Shown here one piece after another: positions 31,293-42,541 of a stretch of 64,000 bases of DNA. How positions within the stretch are numbered: the first letter of the stretch is position 1; the number at the start of each line of letters is the position of its first letter. The notes under the pieces were generated by a model. That model had not been told where the DNA came from and searched no databases. It worked only from the letters and a program-made list of their open reading frames with translations. The stretch covers positions 41,662-105,661 of the forward strand of contig JANSLP010000090.1 of the NCBI GenBank assembly GCA_029298735.1, given 5' to 3'. Origin of the DNA: Ophiostoma sp. CBS 140.51 (Eukaryota; Ascomycota; Sordariomycetes; Ophiostomatales; Ophiostomataceae). A program made the position numbers and the translations under genes.

Positions 31293-33328
31293 CTTGATGG
31301 TGGCCTATATCTCTAAGCGTCTGTCTGTGTATTCTGTACACCTATTGTCGATATGTTGTGATGTCGTGTGATGATGCGGTGATGTGTATTATTGTCGGTG
31401 ATGATGTTGATAGTCGAGGAATGCCCCAAGGCGGTCAAACAGTCGATAACAGTGGTAATTTGAACTGCACAACTACGTGTATGGCATATACTCGGTACTG
31501 CGACTATACAAGGGGTTGTCACCTCAAGGGATCCGCGTTATATGAAAGGGCGTTGTTGGGGGCCAAGAATGGTCACAGAGGACGACACGTACTGCCAGCT
31601 CGCAAGTCTATCTCGGTCGATAATGTCCCAGAGACCGCAATGATGGCATGAAAACGACACGACAGAGAGAGTAACGAGCAGTCACGCTGAAGACACGCCC
31701 AGATACGAACATGCCACGAGCCTGGATAGCGCTCGCTGTGACGAAAGCCGAAAGTGAGTTGGTGTCAACAATGAGATTAACTGATCCGAAGATGTAGCAG
31801 TCGTTGGGCAAAGAAATGGTGAGAGGGTTTGGAAACAAGGGTATTCACAGTTTCGATCTGATGGCGAGTATGCAAAGAGGCACACAAACGACCCTCGGCA
31901 TACAATCAAGCGAGACCTGCAAGGGCTGCACACCCACCAACTTCACCCCCAGTCGACAATCACAAGCTTACTCCAACAGGCCGGCCACACGCGGCAGTGC
32001 CCAAGTCTGGACCAGTTGGACAAGCAAGACCTGGATAGTCTCGCCCTCGCTGTAACTCGTCAACGACTGTTGCGAGCACCGAGTGAAGTTGAGCGAAAGG
32101 ATTCGGCAACATGGGGGAGAGGGACCCGGGCGACAGGTCGACTTGGAGGTTTCTGCAGGTCACACTGCTGAATGTGGAAAAAGAGACATGGGGTAGAGGA
32201 GGACAAAAAGCAAGGCGAGGTGCAGTATTACGAGACTCCAACTGCTCGCAAGCTCCTCCAGGAACAGTCAATGATGGCGAGCAGGGACTGGACAGCGTTT
32301 AGCCGCCTTGACAGTCCGCTGGCAAGTCATTGGCAGGAGAGCCAACAGGCCACTGACAAGCTCTTGGAGGCTCTCTGTCGGTGGACGGGCTCGTCAGTAG
32401 CCGTGTGGCGTTGTTAGTGGGAGAGGGGAAAGAACAAACAGTCTAACTACACACAGTGTGTTGGCAGATGGAGAGGACGCAAACCGGCTTTCTAAATTTT
32501 GTGCACAATGAGAAAAGAGAAAAAAGACCGACCAACGATTCAGGTGGACTGGCGCTGTTCCCTGGCGGCGGCGAGAAGTGCGGAGACTTCCGAAATAGGC
32601 ATAATTGGCGACAAAACAAGGAGGAGGAGGAGGAACACAAGGAGTCAGGGAGTGGCATTCGGATTGTTCTCCGTCTCTTTGCCAAGTCGCCTGTTCCCAC
32701 TGCAGAACCCAAGCGGCTGGCATGATCCGCAGAAAGTGGCCGCCAGTGAACGTTTTGGCGTGCACCGTCGGACCAGTGTCCGGACCAAACACAAAGAAGG
32801 CGAGGAAGGGAAAGGGAAAGGAAGAGGGAAAAGGAAGCAAAACACACACCAAAAGCACACGAAATCCCCACAGCGTTGCAGCGCCTCATCCTCTGCCCCA
32901 CACTCAACTGCACACTAACACCAACCTAAAAAGGTCAAGATCGGCCGTCACAGGCCACGGCCAACTCACTTTCAACGACATACCAATCTCCTCCCAAACC
33001 CAAAAGAGCGTCCGAGAAAACGTCCGCGGACCCTCGGCACAGTTGGGGGGTGTTTGTGATGGAATAAACCTGTTTTTGCAGCCAATTTCACTGTTCACAA
33101 CTTTAATTCACAATTTTTGCTCGCAATATACAGTCCAACGCCAGTGTATTATGCTTACTGTATTATATACTATTTCTATTTATGAAAATGGATGGATATG
33201 TCGTTTTATGCACGATTTGAACAATCTCACGATTGACTCAGGAAAATAAACTCGCCAGACAGTGCTGATTATCAATCGCCGCATATTTGTCTACGCCCTC
33301 TCGGCCCATAAGATAACGGCTGACGGTG
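31293..33328. other. 2-kb intergenic region, no recognisable gene
   Basis: The region carries the promoter of the GH106-like gene (31300-31500) and the 3' end of the sugar transporter (33100-33328, AT-rich). The middle has two GA-rich blocks (about 32570-32640 and 32790-32850). A 7-bp inverted repeat (GAGAGCC / GGCTCTC) is spaced about 30 bp near 32336-32378. The ORFs are short and overlapping on both strands and look random. Confidence 0.45.
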
Positions 33329-34831
33329 TTACTCTGCAACATCAGTGCGGTTGACTGTCGTCTCATCACCGGCCACGGGAGCCTCGCCGAGCTCGACCTG
33401 CTCCATGTGTGCCTTGTCGACAGTGACAGTCTCGTCGCCGTAGCGGCCGGCAATCTGCTCGAGCGAGACCTGGTTGGTCTCCTGGAGGAAGAAGAAGTAA
33501 AAGATACCGAGGGCAATAAGGCAGCCGATAAAGACAAAGTAGTACTTCCAGTTGATGGCATCGAAAGCGTAGGGGGTGATCTGGGACAGCCAGATGCTGG
33601 AAATACCCTGGCACATGACGGAGAAGCCGACACCGTAGCCGCGCAGGTGCAGGGGGAACATCTCGGCGGCAATGGTAAACAAAGTAGAGTTGAAGAAGAC
33701 GGCGTAGATGGCCGAGTACAAAAATATAGCAGCGACACCGGCACGGGCACCGTTGGCGTCCTGGCCGTCGCCGTACTCGGCAGAAAGAGCCGTCAGGATG
33801 GCCAGCATGCAGGCCAGAATGGCACAGCCGATCCACATGGTCTTGACACGCGACCAGCGGTCCGAGACACCAGCCAAGTTAATGAGTTGACCGGCGACAC
33901 CCATCAGACCATACAGACCCGAAATGAGCAGCGAGCGCTTGCCCGTGTAGCCGAGCGCGCTGTAGAGCAGAGACTGGTAGTTCTGGATGGCCAGCGAGCC
34001 CGACAGCACACCGACCTGCAGGACGGCCGTGGCAATGGCCGTGCGGCGAATGTTCTTCTTGTTGAACAGCTCCAGCATGGCGTGGCCGAAGCCCGTGTTG
34101 GTACGCGTGGACTGCTCAAAGGCAATCTGCTCGCGGATCTCAACGGCTGTGCGGGCCAGCGCACCCTCGTCCTGGTCGCCGTACAGGCGGCGCAGCGTGG
34201 CCTGGAAGTCTTCAAAGCGCTCCTTCTCGGCCAGCCAGCGAGGGGACTCGGGGATCCAGAAAGTGAGCACCAGCAGAATAACGGCCACGGGGATCTGCAT
34301 GGCCAGCTCCAGACGCCACGAGGTATTGCCAGTGGCGTACGAGCAGCCATAGCCGATCCAGTTGGCAATACAAAAACCGAGGGCAATCATCAGACCAAAG
34401 ATACCGACCAGACGGCCACGCTCCGAGGCGACAGCCAGCTCCGAAATATAGACGGGCAGGCCACCGTTGAGCATACCGACGGCAATACCGGCCACCAGGC
34501 GACCGACAATCATGAGAGCCACGCCATTAGCGGCCGTCTGCATGACAGCACCAATAATTGTGAAGAAAGTAGCCACGGCGACGGTGTTCTTGCGGCCGAG
34601 CTTTTCGAGGGAGAAACCGAGAATCAGAGAGCCAATAACGTTGCCCGCGTTACCGAGTGAGACAATGGCACCGAGCAGCGAGGAGGCATTGGTCGTGCCG
34701 GGCGGGAACATGTACTCGTTGAAGGCGTCCTGGTTGATGGTCGTGGCGATCAGACCGGTGTCAATACCGACAATGGCGCCACCAAGCGCGATGGCGAACA
34801 CGCACAAGAGGAGGCGGGCTCTGGGCTTCAT
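33329..34831 (-). CDS. MFS sugar transporter (sugar porter family)
   Basis: This is a single exon of 500 residues, the usual length. Twelve hydrophobic helices are apparent. Sugar-porter signatures are present: LGRKNT (78-83) after helix 2, VGRLVAGIAVG (109-119), ELAVASERGR (131-140), WRLELAMQIP (172-181), PESPRWL (194-200) and, in the second half, AAEMFPLHLRGYG and FLQETN before the cytosolic tail. It should import a monosaccharide, or possibly a small oligosaccharide or quinate-like acid, by proton symport at the plasma membrane. The N-terminus is very short before helix 1. A TATA-like TTATAA lies at 35029-35034 about 200 bp upstream on the minus strand, and an A/T run immediately precedes the ATG. 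Carbohydrate-active genes flank it on both sides. Confidence 0.9.
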   Translation of the reverse strand: MKPRARLLLCVFAIALGGAIVGIDTGLIATTINQDAFNEYMFPPGTTNASSLLGAIVSLGNAGNVIGSLILGFSLEKLGRKNTVAVATFFTIIGAVMQTAANGVALMIVGRLVAGIAVGMLNGGLPVYISELAVASERGRLVGIFGLMIALGFCIANWIGYGCSYATGNTSWRLELAMQIPVAVILLVLTFWIPESPRWLAEKERFEDFQATLRRLYGDQDEGALARTAVEIREQIAFEQSTRTNTGFGHAMLELFNKKNIRRTAIATAVLQVGVLSGSLAIQNYQSLLYSALGYTGKRSLLISGLYGLMGVAGQLINLAGVSDRWSRVKTMWIGCAILACMLAILTALSAEYGDGQDANGARAGVAAIFLYSAIYAVFFNSTLFTIAAEMFPLHLRGYGVGFSVMCQGISSIWLSQITPYAFDAINWKYYFVFIGCLIALGIFYFFFLQETNQVSLEQIAGRYGDETVTVDKAHMEQVELGEAPVAGDETTVNRTDVAE

Positions 34832-37800
34832 CTTGACAAGTTTTGAAAAAAAAAAAAAAAAAAAAATCTAGGGTATAGGGTATAACGAAAAGGGAGTGAA
34901 AAGTGTATTGTAAAGAAAAGTACAGAAGAAAAAGGGACTTGTCGAGGAGAGAAGATGCCAAGAGTCGAGAGAGGATGATGGGGGAAAGAAGAATTTCTTG
35001 TCTGTCGATCGTGAGGCTGGGCCAGTGCTTATAACCTTTGCTTCTCGACGATGGGCTCGGGTTGTTGCCTTTGTCTCGTGGCAATTGGTCGAGCGTGGAT
35101 GTTGATTGCGAGTCTTTTTCTGTCTCCAGTTCTATCCTTCTTTCATTGTATTGCCTCTCCTTTTCCCCTTGTCTCTCCCTTGCCCTCTTCCCCGTCTTCA
35201 CGGCTTCTTCCCCAGTCGCCACCATTGACTTCTGACTCCCCTTCCTCCCTTTCCCTTTCTCTTACTATTGTCTTTCCCCTCAATGTCTTCTTTCCACAGT
35301 CATGCACGCTCGCCTTTGTATTACCCCGAACTGGGTCCACTATGGCACTGGCTCGAGTTCTGTTTCTCTTTTATCATTTTTCTTTTTTCAAAATTTTTAG
35401 TATTTACTTTTTAGTTTGCCGTGTTAGTTTATTTTCCTAGTGGCCTGTCTTGGTGCTTGTCTTTTATTTGACAGGTGTAGACGGTGTGGATTTGCACTGG
35501 GGACTGGGGACGTGACACTAATTGTGCCCTGGTTTGCCCTTGTTCGCCCTGGATGTTGGATCCAGGGCCTGTTACTGGCTCTTGTTGGGGTATGGGGAGG
35601 AGGAGGAAGAGAAGGGCACTAAAAAAGTCGTCGTCCGCGAGCTTTTCTTATTTTCTGCAGGCTTTTCCGTGAAAGTACTCCTACTTTGTTCGTACTCGTA
35701 CCGATGACCGCCAACTTGATCCTAAGCTCGCAAGACAGCAGGTTTGGCCGAGCCTACAACGAAGGACGCAATGGAGAGGCGAGATATGCAAGGACGCGTA
35801 CTTTCAGCTTACTTTCACACATGTCTTCTCCATCATTACTGTGGATATTCGGTGTGAGTGTGTGTGGACTTTACCCGTCCGGGCTGCACTACTACGGGAG
35901 AACGGGTCCCAAGACGGACAGAGGCGAGAAAAAGAGTGACCCGATGCTACTCTGTAACGGTGGCGGCATGGATGTCCGACTTGGCTTGGCCCTGAGTTGT
36001 GCTGAGAAACGGCAAGAAGAAATTGCGAGATGGCGAGATGAAGACAGATTGAGACAGATGTGGAAGAAACAACATGTGGGTAGAGTAGAAAAGAGGCCGA
36101 CTAGTCTAGATACGACGAGTTACGACGGTATTTCTTATAAATATAATCTTTAATTTTTTTTTAGATATGGCAATTGTTTTATAAATGGAGATGTTTTTTT
36201 TAAAAAAAAACTGATTATTAAAAGCTCGGCGCTTGACATTTGTCTTTGTCTTTCAAGTGTCAACTGTTAAAGATGGAGATGATGGGCCTCTGTGCTGGAG
36301 CACATGCATACAAAATTGCGCGGGACTCACCGTGGGCTGTGGGCTGTGGGTAGGGCGTTGTGGAGGCTCTGCAATAGCCACTACTTTAACACTTTATTTT
36401 CAATCGTGTTTTCTTTCTTCTTATTTGTCTCGTGTTGTCAACCTCGTGTGATTTTTTTTCTTATATATCGCTGTTATTTTCGTAACTCTTGGCTCGCTTT
36501 GTACGGCGTCTTCCATTTCGACTTTTTCATCTTGAATGCCTCGCACATAATTCTTTCCTCCGTAGTCGTTCCGGTTCGTGCAGCCTCTTCGGTCTCTGTT
36601 GCGGCCGCGGGTGTTTCTTCGGTTCACGGGTACTTTTTGCCAGTTTTTGGGCGGCTATCGTGTGGAATTAAGGTTGTTTGCCGTTGTTTCGTCGTTACAT
36701 AAAAACTTTCTTAATTTCAACTCTTGTTCTGGGCTGTTTCCCTTTTGACATACTTAAATCGAAAAAATATCATATTAATGCTTACAATTGAAATAATGCT
36801 TTTGTCTTTTCGTCGTCCATTGATCGATCCCACCCTCCCTCCTTGTCCCCTTTCCTCGCAACACAGCCTGACCCTCACTGCAATTCATGCTTACGCACGT
36901 TCTCACCCGCGTCGTCTTCAAGTGTCTCTGCCCACCATCTCTCTCCCCACATCCTCCCCATGATCTACATGTTACTCTTCTCCATGTTACCCCATCTTTT
37001 TGTTTTCGCCTCGTTTTTGTCTCTCCAATGTCCATTTTGCCTCTGCGCCGTCCCTTGCCGCCTGCCCGCCTCCCCTTACACAGTATTTGTTGATGTATCT
37101 TTGTACTTTTACCTCGTCACAGCTGGCAGCGAATTGCCACGAAAGCACGCGAGATCTGGGAGATCAAGGGGCGAGATGGACGCGACTTCGTACATGCAAT
37201 GGCACCAAAGACGAATGAGAAGTGCACCAGAAATGGCACTTGATGCCAGACCAGAGTGACATTGGGCAAGATCGGCCATCAGTGCAAATGTGGTGTGAGT
37301 CGTTGTGGATTGGCTTGAATGATCCTCACAACGTGCTGTTCACAGTAGTTGAAGGCTCGAACACGGAGAGAACTAGTATGGCTGAACAGTAACAAAGCTA
37401 AGAACTCAAAGGATCGAGGATTCTCAACACACAGACCAAGGATTGTAAGGATGATGCCCAAGGATGCACCCAAATTAAGTCTAAACAGAAGCAGACAAGA
37501 GACCTGAACAAAAACAAGAATGAAGACAGCCATAGTACAAATACACTACTGCCACCGGCTGCAGCTGCATGTTCCTTCTCTTCCTTGTCCATTTCTCTCG
37601 GGAGCAGATGCACCGACACTACAGGAGTTTGCTGTCCCCTCATTCCTGTTTCCTGTCTTCGTCTTGTTTTCTGTATGTCATTTTTTGTTCGCCTCTTTGT
37701 CTCCTCTGTCTCTCGTCTCTTTTTCCACATGGCATTGTCTTCTCCGCAGTGCCTGTAAACACCCACAAAAACACCCCTCAGACAGGCACTTTGCCACGCC

Positions 37801-38988
37801 GTTCATGGACACACTGAATGCCCACACATACAGTTGAAAGACGGAGTCCGTCCTTAGGTTTGTACTCAGTCACTGTCCATTGGGATGCTATTAATGTCAC
37901 TCTTAAATATTTTAAGCAGCGAATACCTTCCTCTAACGACATAAACTGCTGACTTTAAGAGACAACGGCTATCGCTGGCCTTACATGTCGGCGGCTCTCG
38001 CTGTTGGTCAATCATGATTTAAGAAAAGGCACATAAATCGAGACATAAATTCAGAATAAATTCAAACAAAGAATAAGAACGGCTATCCCAAAAGTCCACA
38101 ACCAGTGATGATCACAATGCAGACGGAGTGGGGACCTTGCATGCCTGGCCATGGTCTCGACACGGCTTCAACATGATCTCGCACAAATGCAGAGCGAGAG
38201 GAAGTCGACTGCCTGTGTGTTTCTTTGTGATCATCGATGCACTACACGCTCGCACTGCACAATACCTTGTGCCCACGAGGGATCGTCAGCAATCCCACCA
38301 CCCTCCATGACACCCTTTACCACGCTCAAAAATGTCACCTAAAACCTGGAGAAGTCGGGGTTGGCCGGTGTCGACCTCGCCGGGGTGTTTGTGGGTTTTT
38401 CTGGAGTTCGTGGGGTCTCCAGTTTATGGCCAAATTTGAATTCGCCTCGAATACGACGTAGTTTGCCTGCACGTATTGCTGCACACCGGGCCAGGCAGCG
38501 GGAAAGGCAGCGGGACGAACGGTAGGTCTTTCAAAGTGCCAGGTTTTTGGCCCCCAACAGATCCTTAAGGGATATATTTCTAGGTGGTCGGGTGTGACCA
38601 GGTTGCTTCCAAGCACAGCAGTCGTGATGTCCGGGTCCCTGCATCGTGATGAGGGGAAGGCCGACTTTCATGGTTCGTGAGGGGTGCTTTCTGTAAATGA
38701 CAAGAAGAGGGATAAAAGAGGAGACGAGAAAAACGACGTCAGGCAGGGATCGTCGCTTCCATGCAGGAAGGATTTCTCCTTCTCCTTCCCCATCTTCTGT
38801 TCATCGTCCCCATTTTCTCTCCAGCTTTCCATGATGACGACCGGCCGGGATGTAGTATAAAAGACGGCGGTACGTGCTCGACTGATGATCTGTTTTGTTC
38901 TTCTCCGTCCTCATCCTCTCACACTCTCTTCTCTCCACCTCATCCTTCTTCGGCTCTTTTTTATTCCTTTATCATCTCCCCTCACACA
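34832..38988. other. 4.1-kb divergent intergenic region, no recognisable gene
   Basis: The region lies between the sugar transporter (-) and the secreted CBM32 protein (+). Plus-strand pyrimidine-rich tracts occur at about 35100-35290, 36820-37110 and 37560-37745, as well as the one that precedes the CBM32 gene (38761-38985). AT-rich parts are at 36120-36500 and 36700-36790. The longest frames (35686-36153 and 36843-37259) lack domain character. The pattern leaves room for unannotated transcripts. Confidence 0.45.
38856..38863 (+). promoter_or_regulatory. TATA box of the secreted CBM32 protein
   Basis: TATAAAAG lies 133 bp before the ATG at 38989. It is followed by a T/C-rich leader, which places transcription start near 38890. 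This also argues against using the upstream in-frame ATG at 38761, which would lie before the TATA box. Confidence 0.65.
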
Positions 38989-41283
38989 ATGGTCACTTAC
39001 AAGTGGCTTGCCCTCGTGGCTGCCGGCCGGCTCGCCGCCGCCTGGGGCACAGACACCGAGGACATTACCTACATCCTGCCCATCTACGAAGGTGCGCTGG
39101 CCAACGACAGCCGTACCAACGACCTAGCCATTCTCAATGGCATGAAGTCGATGCTCGGCGTCGGCGGTGCCAACACCAAGCTGGGTTTCTCGTTTTCGTC
39201 GTGGTGCTTGAGCCGTGACGTTTCGTCGGCCGCCAACAACTTCACCTTTGACCCCACGAACCTCAACTACGTTCTGGGCCTGGCCGTCGACCTCGATCTG
39301 CCCATCCTTGTCCATGCCAACAACGGCCGCTGGGCCGACTGCTGCACGAGCAACTCGGACGGCGGCTGGAACGATGCGCTGCTGGACCAGATTGCCGCGC
39401 AGCCGGACACGACGATGCAAAACAGCGCGGGCGACTCGCTGTACGGCCACGACTATGGCAGCAACTATTTCTCGTTCTCGCGCTACAACGACTACTACCG
39501 GTCGTACAAACGCCGCAACCTGCAAGCGTCGATGAGCACCATTGCTGCGTGGGCTGCTGACCACCCGACTCTCTTTGCGGGTATCTCGCTGGACTCGGAG
39601 ACGCTGTATGCTAACGACGCCGCCGACTACAACCCACTGATTGTGCAGGAGTGGAAGGAGTGGATGCAGAACACGGGCCTGTACGGTGCCGGCGCTGCTT
39701 ACTTTGGCCAGGGCCGCGTGCCCGCTTTTACGAGCATTGACGACTTCAACACGGCCACGGGCCAGTCCTTTGCCTCGTGGGACGACGTGACGCCTCCCGC
39801 GCCCCTCAGCCAGGGTAACCCGTTCACCGAGGAGTGGCAGCGCTGGCGTGTGCAGGCCATTGTGCACACCACCTCGGACGAGACCAGCTGGATCGTCGAG
39901 GCCGGTATCCCGCGCAACCTGATTTACGGCCACCAGACGCCCGAGCTGGAGTACTACAACTTTGGTGACGATCTGACCACGGCCACTGCTGCTTTTGGCG
40001 CCGGTGGCTACACTGCCTACGGCCGTGCCCCGCTCGACTTCCAGAGCATCGACACGCCCCTGCGTGCTGACGGCACCAACAACTTTGGTCTTTTTGAGCT
40101 GAACCCCCTGAGCACCGACAACACGTTTAGCTATGATACTCTGACCACCCTCTGGAGCGACGGCGCCAAGATCCTGTGCCCCAACGCCTTTGAGAACGTC
40201 ACCGCCAAGGACCAGTACTCGCTCTTTGACTCGCCCACCACTGGCGACACTTGGGGCAACAACATCAACGCTTTCCTGAGTGCCTACGCCAACACGGCCC
40301 GTCTCCAGCAGCCCCCTGGCTGGAACCCGGGCAACAAGGTCTTTGATCTGTATGACAGCTTTTCGGATGCCACCGAGTCTGGCCCGGACAACCACGTTGC
40401 TGCCAACGGCTCGTCGGGTGGTGTTGCCGTCAAGACGGTCTACGAGGCCGTCGGTGGTGTCATTACTTACAGCATCGACCTCCCCTCGGTCTCGGATGGT
40501 CAGCGCCTCAACTTTTACGCCGCCGTTGGCATCAAGGACGGCGCCGGCTCCGGTGGCGGCACGGCCACTTTCCAGGCCGCCATCAACGGCGACTCTCTGC
40601 TTCTGGGCAACGGCATCGTCATCCCCCCCACCTACTGGACCTGGAAGCACTGGCTGCCCGTCATGGCCGATATTACCGCCTGGGCCGGCCAGACTGTCAC
40701 TTTTACTCTGTCTACGACTGGCAACGACTACTACGGCTGGACCCAGTGGGGCTCCCCAGCCATCTACCAGACCCCCAACGGAGCCTCGGGCGGCGACACC
40801 AGCTCCAGCAACCTGGCTTTGGACAAGGTCGTCTCGGCTTCGTCCAACGACAAGTCCGCCCCCGGTGGCGGCTGGGGTACCGCCTACCTGACCGACGGCA
40901 ACGTCCGTGGTGACTCGGCTAGCAACGGCTGGTCTTCGGTCTCGCACGATTCGTCGAGTGCCACCGAGTGGGTCCAGGTCGACCTCGGCAGCAGCCAGAC
41001 CGTCGGTAAGGTTGTCCTGCACCCCCGCAGCGACATTACCACCGCCGCCGGCACGGGCTTCCCCGTCGCTTTTGACATCAGTGGCTCGACCGACGGCACC
41101 ACCTGGACCACGCTATCGTCGCAGCCCAGCTACGGCGCCAGCATCAAGGCCGGCCGTGGTGAGGTCATTACCTTTGAGAGTGCCAATGTCCGCTACGTGC
41201 GCCTGACCGCCACGGAGCTGAGCGGTGTTGGTGGCGAGAGCGGCTACCGCGTGCAGTTTGCCGAGCTGGAGGTGTACGCTTGA
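38989..41283 (+). CDS. Secreted TIM-barrel-like hydrolase candidate with C-terminal F5/8-type (CBM32) domain
   Basis: This is a single exon of 764 residues. The frame is open from 38761, but the TATA box at 38856 and the signal peptide (about 1-18, MVTYKWLALV..) favour 38989. Residues about 25-400 look like a (beta/alpha)8 glycosidase barrel: strand-like segments TKLGFSFSSW, LPILVHANNGRW, FAGISLDSETLY and SWIVEAGIPRN carry candidate catalytic acids (Asp202, Glu204, Glu304). I cannot assign it to a numbered GH family. Residues about 480-595 are a beta-sandwich (VYEAVGGVITYSIDLPSV.. with TYWTWKHWLPVMADITAW), resembling an NPCBM or galactose-binding fold. Residues 605-764 are a clear F5/8C/CBM32 domain (NLALDKVVSASS.., WVQVDLGSSQTV.., VRYVRLTATEL). 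The likely role is extracellular glycan attack, by inference only. Confidence 0.8.
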   Translation: MVTYKWLALVAAGRLAAAWGTDTEDITYILPIYEGALANDSRTNDLAILNGMKSMLGVGGANTKLGFSFSSWCLSRDVSSAANNFTFDPTNLNYVLGLAVDLDLPILVHANNGRWADCCTSNSDGGWNDALLDQIAAQPDTTMQNSAGDSLYGHDYGSNYFSFSRYNDYYRSYKRRNLQASMSTIAAWAADHPTLFAGISLDSETLYANDAADYNPLIVQEWKEWMQNTGLYGAGAAYFGQGRVPAFTSIDDFNTATGQSFASWDDVTPPAPLSQGNPFTEEWQRWRVQAIVHTTSDETSWIVEAGIPRNLIYGHQTPELEYYNFGDDLTTATAAFGAGGYTAYGRAPLDFQSIDTPLRADGTNNFGLFELNPLSTDNTFSYDTLTTLWSDGAKILCPNAFENVTAKDQYSLFDSPTTGDTWGNNINAFLSAYANTARLQQPPGWNPGNKVFDLYDSFSDATESGPDNHVAANGSSGGVAVKTVYEAVGGVITYSIDLPSVSDGQRLNFYAAVGIKDGAGSGGGTATFQAAINGDSLLLGNGIVIPPTYWTWKHWLPVMADITAWAGQTVTFTLSTTGNDYYGWTQWGSPAIYQTPNGASGGDTSSSNLALDKVVSASSNDKSAPGGGWGTAYLTDGNVRGDSASNGWSSVSHDSSSATEWVQVDLGSSQTVGKVVLHPRSDITTAAGTGFPVAFDISGSTDGTTWTTLSSQPSYGASIKAGRGEVITFESANVRYVRLTATELSGVGGESGYRVQFAELEVYA

Positions 41284-41989
41284 GCGACAAAAAAAACTCA
41301 CGAGCGAAACGAGTGAGTGAGTGAGTGAGCTGAGATTGACGAGCTGGTGAGATTCAACATGATATGACATTTCTTCTTTTGTTGTCGACGACAACATTCT
41401 TTTATCCAATTATTTTTGTCATTCACCTTCTGTATATATAGGACAGCCCCCCACTTCCCCCCAAGAAGAACAAAGTACATACGCACAAATTTCATTTTAT
41501 TCTCGAAGAAATGAACGTGAAGTTCATGCTATGAAAAGTCGCGTTGTCCCGGCTAATATGGAAACAATTTTTGAATAAATTCCCCGAGTTACAGAATACC
41601 CCAAGTTAAACACTATGGGTAAACTCAAAATGGTAGAAGGAACGCTTCTGGGCTGTCTGTGGACAAAAGTCTAGACCACCTGTTGATTTTATCGTGGCGG
41701 CTCGGCAAGATTTTAACATTTTATTCTCCTTCTCTTGAGTTCAGCGGTACAGACGAGGAGCCGGAGAGCATGACTGGCGCACTGCTTTTAATTTTGTAGA
41801 CGTTAAACGTGCTCTTGATCCCGTAGACATTACTCTTTACGACATCATCACCATAATCACAGACACATACCACATATCGTGACAGCATCATCAACAACAT
41901 TACTACCACAATGTAGGCAGCGGAGGGATTCCGTCTGATCTCCTCTCGAAACTACCACGACAAAACCCTCTCTTTCTCCATCCTTCACG
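41284..41989. other. Intergenic, 3' end of the CBM32 gene and promoter of the four-helix protein
   Basis: Immediately after the stop (about 41297-41335) is a small hairpin (ACTCAC .. GTGAGT) running into a GAGT tetranucleotide repeat. The rest is unremarkable, and no gene is seen. Confidence 0.5.
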
Positions 41990-42541
41990 ATGACCCGCCG
42001 CGTTCGTTCCGCCCCGGCCTACGAGTCTGCCCAGCTCGCACTTCGAGTTTTGGCCCTGGCTTTGGAGATGGCCACTTTGAGTGTTCTCACCTATCTGAGC
42101 GTGGTGTTCTGGTATGACCATGCTACAAATCCCATTGCCTATGTCGGGACGACCTTGGCTTTGGTGACGGATGCAGCCGAGGTGCTCACCCTCCTGACCT
42201 TGTCGCCGCCGGAAAATACGGGCACACCACCTCGCCGGCGCTGTTTTCAAGCCCGCATCGCCTGGATTGCTCTTGGAGATGTCACTTCGGCCGTCCTCTT
42301 ATTCTTCAGCTGGATATGGCTGATTACGCATGGCATGTTCTGGTCGTGCACGGTGGCAGAGGGTAGTGACGATAACAATAACAACTCGCCGACATTGGCC
42401 AACTGCGACGCCACTTTTCCCAATGACGACTTGCAGCGGTTCAGCTGGGTGCTACCGTTCGTGCTGGCGGCGCTGCACTTGGTGGCCGTGATGGTCTACT
42501 GTTCGGCCTTGCAGAGGAGGGCACTTCAACAGGCGAGGTGA
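41990..42541 (+). CDS. Four-helix (MARVEL/tetraspan-like) membrane protein
   Basis: This is a single exon of 183 residues. Four hydrophobic helices are visible at about 17-42, 47-69, 88-113 and 150-173. The N-terminus is short and basic (MTRRVRSAP). The helix 1-2 and helix 3-4 loops lie on the same side, and the longer one (about 117-148) is Asn/Asp-rich with two cysteines (WSCTVAEG .. ANCDATF), consistent with a disulfide in an outside loop. The layout matches MARVEL-like fungal membrane proteins. No catalytic motif is present, and function is unknown. The ATG context (cacgATGa) is acceptable, and codon use is GC-biased as in the neighbouring genes. Confidence 0.7.
   Translation: MTRRVRSAPAYESAQLALRVLALALEMATLSVLTYLSVVFWYDHATNPIAYVGTTLALVTDAAEVLTLLTLSPPENTGTPPRRRCFQARIAWIALGDVTSAVLLFFSWIWLITHGMFWSCTVAEGSDDNNNNSPTLANCDATFPNDDLQRFSWVLPFVLAALHLVAVMVYCSALQRRALQQAR

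Noticed and set aside
35686..36153. 155-codon ORF in the 4-kb gap
   Set aside because: It has no domain character, a random-looking composition, and no promoter element I can tie to it.
39124..41022. 632-codon minus-strand ORF
   Set aside because: It is antisense to the secreted CBM32 protein, which has clear domains and a signal peptide.
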